This document shows, piece by piece, positions 6,774 through 10,262 of a stretch of 10,262 nt of DNA. Under the pieces are notes generated by a model. The model was not told where the DNA came from. It saw only the letters and a list, made by a program, of their open reading frames with translations, and searched no databases. Where the stretch lies: the NCBI GenBank assembly GCA_036274645.1, contig DASUFH010000296.1, positions 1 through 10,262 of the forward strand, in the 5' to 3' direction. Source of the stretch: DASUFH01 sp036274645 (lineage in GTDB: Bacteria > Acidobacteriota > Terriglobia > 20CM-2-55-15). Numbering within the stretch: the stretch's first letter is position 1; every line of letters begins with the position of its first letter. The position numbers and the translations under genes are program-made.

Positions 6774-6809
6774 TGTTACCGGACTTGTCATGGAACGACA
6801 GGGAAAAAC

Positions 6810-7031
6810 ATGGAACGACACAAGGAAGTCATGAATCTGCGGGAGGCCTCACAATATCTGGGTATCTCTCCTGAAACTCTCTACAAGTACTTGAGTGCGG
6901 ATCGCATACCAGCCTTCAAACTCGGCAATCGCTGGCGGTTCAAGAAGGATTTACTGGACCGCTGGATCGAGAAAAAGAGCGAACGGCTGGATTCCGGCTC
7001 ACGTTTGGTCAAAGCGCAAATTAGAGGATGA
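6810..7031 (+). CDS. Small helix-turn-helix (excisionase/MerR-like) DNA-binding protein
   Basis: A 73-residue protein made almost entirely of one winged helix-turn-helix domain. Residues 9-28 give the pattern LREASQYLGISPETLYKYL, followed by the wing IPAFKLGNRWRF (33-44) and a closing helix KKDLLDRWIEK. This is the HTH_17/excisionase-type domain also found in MerR-like regulators. It carries no ligand or oligomerisation domain. It leads the pilMNOPQ genes with 6 bases before pilM, so it is probably co-transcribed and may regulate the operon or bind its own leader; this is inferred from position. The ATG at 6810 has AGGGA 5 bases upstream. An in-frame ATG at 6831 with AAGGAAG close before it would remove only seven residues and keep the domain, so the start is uncertain. 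No phage genes are nearby, which argues against a true excisionase. Confidence 0.85.
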   Translation: MERHKEVMNLREASQYLGISPETLYKYLSADRIPAFKLGNRWRFKKDLLDRWIEKKSERLDSGSRLVKAQIRG

Positions 7032-7037
7032 ACTGCG

Positions 7038-8087
7038 ATGCCGCTTTTTAAGAAGCAGAAGGCCCTGATCGGGCTCGACATCGGCTCGAGCGCGATCAAG
7101 GCAGTGGAACTGTCCAAATCGAAAAAAGGCTACGAAATTACGGCGCTCGCCTGCGAGCCGGTCGCCACGGACGCCATTGTCGATGGCGCCATCATGGATT
7201 CGGCCGCGGTGTCGAACGCGATCCGGCGGGCGCTGACTTCCGGGGGCTTCAAGGCCAAGGGAGTTGCGGCGAGTGTGTCGGGTCATTCGGTGATCGTCAA
7301 GCGCGTGACGCTTCCTGCGGCAACGCCCGCGGAGGTCGCCGCGTCGATTGAGTTCGACGCCGAACAGTACATTCCTTTTCAGCTTTCCGAGGTGAACCTG
7401 GACTACGAGGTGGTCGGTCCGGCGGAATCCGACGATCTGGGAATGGATGTGCTGCTTGTCGTCGCGAAGAAGGACAAGATCCGGAACCATACCGGGGCGA
7501 TCGGCCTGGCCGGACGGAGTCCGGATGTGGTCGACATCGACGCCTTCGCCCTGCAGAACGCGTTCGAGGCGAATTACGCCGTCGACCCTCAGCATACGGT
7601 GGCGCTCCTCAACATCGGCGCTTCGCTGATGAACATCAACATCACCAGGGGCGGCGTGCCGTTTGTCGTTCGTGACGTTTCCGTCGGTGGAAATCAGTAC
7701 ACCGACATTCTGCAGAAGGATCTCTCGCTGAGTTTCCAGGAGGCGGAGGATCTGAAACTCGGCAGGAAAGGCGCCGATCAGGGGATGGTCCAGCCGCTGA
7801 TGGAATCCGTCACCGACATGCTCGTGCTTGAGATTCAGAAGACGTTCGATTTTTTCCGTGAAACTTATCCTCAGGAGTCCATTTCGCAAGTCTGGGTCAG
7901 CGGCGGCGCGTCGCAGGTGCCGGGCCTGGTGGAGAAAATCCAGCAGGTGTTCGGCTATCCGACGCAGGCCATGAACCCGTTTCAGTCGGTGGGCGTCGGG
8001 TCGAAGGTGGACGCCCGGGAAGTCGCTGAAATGGGCCCGTCGCTGGCCGTTGCGGTTGGATTGGCATTAAGGGGGTTCGATCAATGA
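7038..8087 (+). CDS. pilM: Type IV pilus assembly protein PilM
   Basis: Cytoplasmic actin-like ATPase that binds the N-terminal tail of PilN and links the pilus alignment complex to the inside of the cell. It has 349 residues, normal for PilM. Motifs: phosphate-1 loop GLDIGSS (12-18), the PilM-typical FDAEQYIPF (106-114), VVDIDAFALQNAFE (164-177), the second nucleotide loop LNIGAS (191-196), RDVSVGGNQYT (212-222), and the adenosine-site VSGGAS (287-292). The second loop has Asn192 where many homologues have Asp. AGAGGA (7023-7028) lies 9 bases before the ATG and overlaps the end of the HTH gene. Its TGA overlaps the ATG of pilN (ATGA), so the two are probably translated in step. Confidence 0.95.
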   Translation: MPLFKKQKALIGLDIGSSAIKAVELSKSKKGYEITALACEPVATDAIVDGAIMDSAAVSNAIRRALTSGGFKAKGVAASVSGHSVIVKRVTLPAATPAEVAASIEFDAEQYIPFQLSEVNLDYEVVGPAESDDLGMDVLLVVAKKDKIRNHTGAIGLAGRSPDVVDIDAFALQNAFEANYAVDPQHTVALLNIGASLMNINITRGGVPFVVRDVSVGGNQYTDILQKDLSLSFQEAEDLKLGRKGADQGMVQPLMESVTDMLVLEIQKTFDFFRETYPQESISQVWVSGGASQVPGLVEKIQQVFGYPTQAMNPFQSVGVGSKVDAREVAEMGPSLAVAVGLALRGFDQ

Positions 8088-8695
8088 TTCGTGTCAATCT
8101 TGCCGATAAGGCCAAAAAGCGCGTCGCAGCGGCCGCCACTCCCCGTTCGTCGATGAACCTTCTCCCGCTGATCCATCTGATGATCGTCGTGGGGACGGCT
8201 CTCGGCGGATACCTCTGGTATTCGAGTCTCACATCGCAGATTGAGTCACTCGACGCCAATATCCGGGCGGAGGAAGAGCAGCGGCAGAAACTGGAAGCCG
8301 TCTACAAGCAGAACCAGACCTTCGAAGCGCGTAAACGAATGCTCGAGAGCCGCCTGAAGGTGGTTCGCAGCCTGCGCGCCAACCAGGTCAGCCCGGTGGT
8401 TTCCCTGGACAAGATCTCCGACGCCGTGACCAGGACCAACCAGCGGGAGCATCATCCTTATATCTGGCTGAGCCGGCTGGAGCAGAACAGTTCGATATTC
8501 AACGTAACCGGCGTAAGCACCAGTGTGCTCGGGATTGCCGACTTCATCGCCAATCTCGAGTCCACCGGGTACTTCAGAAACATCGTTCAATTCAACGCGC
8601 AGGATTCCGCCGGCAACTACAACTTCACATTGAGCTGCGAGTACGCGCCGCCCCGAACGTCGGCGCCGGGTCCGCGGCTTGCGGGGGCCAACTGA
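8084..8695 (+). CDS. pilN: Type IV pilus inner-membrane protein PilN
   Basis: Bitopic inner-membrane protein of the alignment complex; it binds PilM in the cytoplasm and PilO in the periplasm. It has 203 residues: a basic cytoplasmic N-terminus (1-23), one membrane helix (about 29-47), a charged coiled coil (about 50-98, rich in Glu, Lys, Arg, Gln) and a periplasmic ferredoxin-like domain (about 105-190) containing YIWLSRLEQNSS. Family members usually begin with an I-N-L-L-P motif for PilM binding. Here the start reads MIRVNLADK, and an NLLP occurs instead at 25-28, next to the membrane helix. It overlaps pilM by 4 bases, and its stop is one base before the pilO ATG. Identity rests on position, topology and length as well as sequence. 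Confidence 0.92.
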   Translation: MIRVNLADKAKKRVAAAATPRSSMNLLPLIHLMIVVGTALGGYLWYSSLTSQIESLDANIRAEEEQRQKLEAVYKQNQTFEARKRMLESRLKVVRSLRANQVSPVVSLDKISDAVTRTNQREHHPYIWLSRLEQNSSIFNVTGVSTSVLGIADFIANLESTGYFRNIVQFNAQDSAGNYNFTLSCEYAPPRTSAPGPRLAGAN

Positions 8696-8696
8696 T

Positions 8697-9305
8697 ATGG
8701 CGCTGGAACTCAAAGGCTTTCAGAAACTGCCGCCGCAGCGGCAGGTATTGATCGTCGTCGCGGTCTGTGGCGCGCTGATGGGGCTGGTCTGGTATCAGTA
8801 CATCTCGCCGATGGGCGACGATATCGCGCAGAAGACGGTGACGTACGGCACGCTCCAGCAGCAAAACGCGAGAAGCCGCGCCCAGCTGCAGCAGTTTGCC
8901 AAGCTCAAGCAGGAGTCGGATGAATTGCAGGCTGAACTGGACCGCTTGAAGCGGGACCTTCCTCTGGAGAAGGAAACGCACGAGATCCTTGAAGACATCC
9001 AGCGGAAGATCAGCGTGTCGGATCTGAAAATCCTGCGCGTCGGGCCCCGCGCGACCGTCGATCACGAAGTCTATACGGAATGGCCGTGGGATTTCGAAAT
9101 CATCGGCAGCTATCACAACCTCGGCGAGTTTCTGGACAGAGTCCGCAACCTGCCGCGTATCGTCAGTGTCAGCAACATGAAAATCAATGCGCGGCCTGGG
9201 ACCGGTCCGGAAGGTCAGCTGACCAGTGTCGGGGCGACCTACACGGCCACCACCTACGTCTATCGCGATGAACAGACGCAGGACGTTCCATCCGGCAAAA
9301 AATAA
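8697..9305 (+). CDS. pilO: Type IV pilus inner-membrane protein PilO
   Basis: Partner of PilN in the alignment complex. It has 202 residues: a short cytoplasmic tail with LPPQRQ, one membrane helix (about 17-34), a long heptad-rich coiled coil (about 45-85: QQQNARSRAQLQQF, then QESDELQAELDRLKRDLP), then a periplasmic domain with the PilO-typical segment IIGSYHNLGEFLDRVRNLPRIVSV, a ferredoxin-like fold that pairs with PilN and contacts PilP. The ATG at 8697 is preferred over an in-frame TTG at 8679, because the TTG would place extra residues over the end of pilN and the ATG follows its stop by one base. A G-rich run (8682-8687) may serve as ribosome-binding site. The next gene starts 17 bases after its TAA. 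Confidence 0.93.
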   Translation: MALELKGFQKLPPQRQVLIVVAVCGALMGLVWYQYISPMGDDIAQKTVTYGTLQQQNARSRAQLQQFAKLKQESDELQAELDRLKRDLPLEKETHEILEDIQRKISVSDLKILRVGPRATVDHEVYTEWPWDFEIIGSYHNLGEFLDRVRNLPRIVSVSNMKINARPGTGPEGQLTSVGATYTATTYVYRDEQTQDVPSGKK

Positions 9306-9322
9306 ACGGATCAAATAAACCC

Positions 9323-10018
9323 ATGCGAAAAACCACGTATTTCCGCACGACTTTCCGCTCGACCGTGGCTGGCCGTCCATGGCGCTGGCTGATCGTTACC
9401 ATCGTCGGGATCGTGTGCGTCCTGCCGGTATTTGCGCAGACCAAGGCGCAGAATGAGGCTCCTTCGCCGGAACCGCCACCGATTTTTACCGTTGATCCCG
9501 GCTACCGGTACAATCCGAAGGGCCGTCTCGATCCCTTTGTCAATCCGGTTCCGCCCAAGCCGCCGGCCAATGCGACGACGCCCCAGCCCGGCGCGCCGGA
9601 TACGCCGGGCGCGCCCGGCGCGCAATCGGTGACGCCGCCACTGCCTCCGGAGGTCCTCATTCCGGTCTCGCGGCCTCGGGGCGTGAAGGGCCTTCTGCTG
9701 GAGGACATCTCGGTCAAAGGCGTCATTGTCGCCAGGGATCCGATGATGACCATGGCAATCATCCAGGGCCCTGGCAACAGAACGTACAACATCACCCGTC
9801 ACGACGAGGTATTCAACGCCATCGTCAAGGATATCCGGATGGACGGGATCGTGTTTTCGCCGATTGTCCGGAAGGACGATTCCGGCGTTCCGCTGTCCGT
9901 CAAGGAGGTCCGTTCGGATTCGGTCATTTATACGAAGCTTCCGAGTAAAGGTCGCACGGAGCCATCGACAAGGGACGTCGTGCGGAAGCTTCACCCCGCC
10001 CCAGGAGAACCTAAATGA
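9323..10018 (+). CDS. pilP: Type IV pilus assembly protein PilP
   Basis: Periplasmic protein joining the PilN/PilO complex to the secretin PilQ. It has 231 residues. A basic N-terminus and hydrophobic helix (about 22-36) end at VFA-Q (38-39), a plausible signal peptidase I site. The conserved PilP element is present as YNPKGRLDPF (62-71), where many homologues have GRRDPF. A proline-rich linker (about 73-116) leads to the compact beta domain (about 118-205: GLLLEDISVKGVIV, then TYNITRHDEVFNAIVKDI). The classical PilP is a lipoprotein; here the only early Cys (32) has no lipobox in front of it. The ATG at 9323 has only a weak ACGGA upstream. Its TGA overlaps the pilQ ATG by 4 bases. Confidence 0.92.
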   Translation: MRKTTYFRTTFRSTVAGRPWRWLIVTIVGIVCVLPVFAQTKAQNEAPSPEPPPIFTVDPGYRYNPKGRLDPFVNPVPPKPPANATTPQPGAPDTPGAPGAQSVTPPLPPEVLIPVSRPRGVKGLLLEDISVKGVIVARDPMMTMAIIQGPGNRTYNITRHDEVFNAIVKDIRMDGIVFSPIVRKDDSGVPLSVKEVRSDSVIYTKLPSKGRTEPSTRDVVRKLHPAPGEPK

Positions 10019-10262
10019 GACTGACTGCTGCCAGAATGTTTTTGAAGATGACTCTTGGCGCCGCCCTCCTTGCCGCGGCCGCAACCGCGTTTGGGGCTGC
10101 GCCGGCAGGGGCTGTCGTCCGCAACGTGGAATACAGTGGGACTGCAGATACCCTGGACGTGCGCATCGACGCCACGGGGCCGGCTCGTGTATTCCATTTT
10201 GAATTGGAGAATCCCCGCAGGCTCGTTCTGGATTTCGAGAACATGCCCAACTCGATCGACTT
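10015..10262 (+). CDS. pilQ: Type IV pilus secretin PilQ, N-terminal fragment
   Basis: The gene runs off the window; 82 codons are visible. Residues 1-33 form a signal peptide (basic start, then an Ala/Leu-rich stretch, likely cut after a GAAPAGA-type end). From about residue 34 the sequence matches an AMIN domain: VVRNVEYSGTADTLDVRI, then ARVFHFELENPRRLVLDFE. AMIN domains open PilQ secretins and help tie them to the peptidoglycan. The ATG overlaps the pilP stop (ATGA) and has AGGAG at 10003-10007, 7 bases upstream, the best ribosome-binding site of the operon. PilQ forms the outer-membrane pore for the pilus. The secretin domain itself lies outside the window, so the name depends on the AMIN domain plus the operon order. 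Confidence 0.88.
   Translation, partial: MRLTAARMFLKMTLGAALLAAAATAFGAAPAGAVVRNVEYSGTADTLDVRIDATGPARVFHFELENPRRLVLDFENMPNSID

Noticed and set aside
6810..7031. The HTH protein as a sign of a prophage or integrated element.
   Set aside because: No integrase, att repeat, tRNA or phage gene is present, and the gene is tightly packed with pilM.
9590..9635. Dense GGCGCGCC-type palindromes within pilP.
   Set aside because: They come from Gly/Ala/Pro codons of the proline-rich linker in GC-rich DNA, so a separate function is not needed.

Overview
The window is GC-rich bacterial chromosome from a Gram-negative organism. This is shown by lipoprotein and Sec signals, periplasmic c-type cytochromes, a type IV pilus alignment complex and the start of its outer-membrane secretin. 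The mix of genes (HTH protein followed by pilMNOPQ, nadB, a di-haem peroxidase, and a cytochrome fused to a copper-monooxygenase-like domain) suggests Acidobacteriota or a related soil lineage. That placement is inferred from gene style, as there is no rRNA or other marker.

Layout. 1-159 (+) is the tail of a GlcG/HbpS-like protein, converging on a minus-strand cluster through a small hairpin. That cluster reads leftward as a secreted protein of unknown function (3259-2762), a cytochrome c/PHM-like copper protein (2765-1506, ATGA overlap) and an MFS transporter of the anion:cation symporter type (1464-187). Two of its three start codons sit directly behind predicted hairpins. Divergent from it is a 103-residue unknown protein (3376-3687, +). 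Next, between convergent genes, is a 194-bp AT-rich element with perfect 62-bp inverted arms made partly of degenerate heptamers (3699-3892). A di-haem peroxidase lipoprotein follows on the minus strand (4986-3922) and shares a 62-bp divergent gap with nadB (5049-6602, +). After a 207-bp gap with hairpins comes a rightward operon: a small HTH protein (6810-7031), pilM, pilN, pilO, pilP and the start of pilQ, with ATGA overlaps or very short gaps and the window edge cutting pilQ.

How the genes work together. PilM (cytoplasmic, actin-like), PilN and PilO (inner-membrane, coiled coil), PilP (periplasmic) and PilQ (secretin) form the trans-envelope alignment complex of a type IV pilus; the HTH gene is placed to be co-transcribed with them. 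NadB makes iminoaspartate for NAD synthesis and is metabolically separate. The minus-strand cluster and the peroxidase are both periplasmic redox loci, but nothing in the sequence proves a shared pathway.

The least ordinary items are the heptamer-based long inverted repeat, the cytochrome/copper-monooxygenase fusion with an apparently complete copper ligand set, and a PilN whose usual N-terminal PilM-binding motif is altered. No gap between genes exceeds 300 bases.
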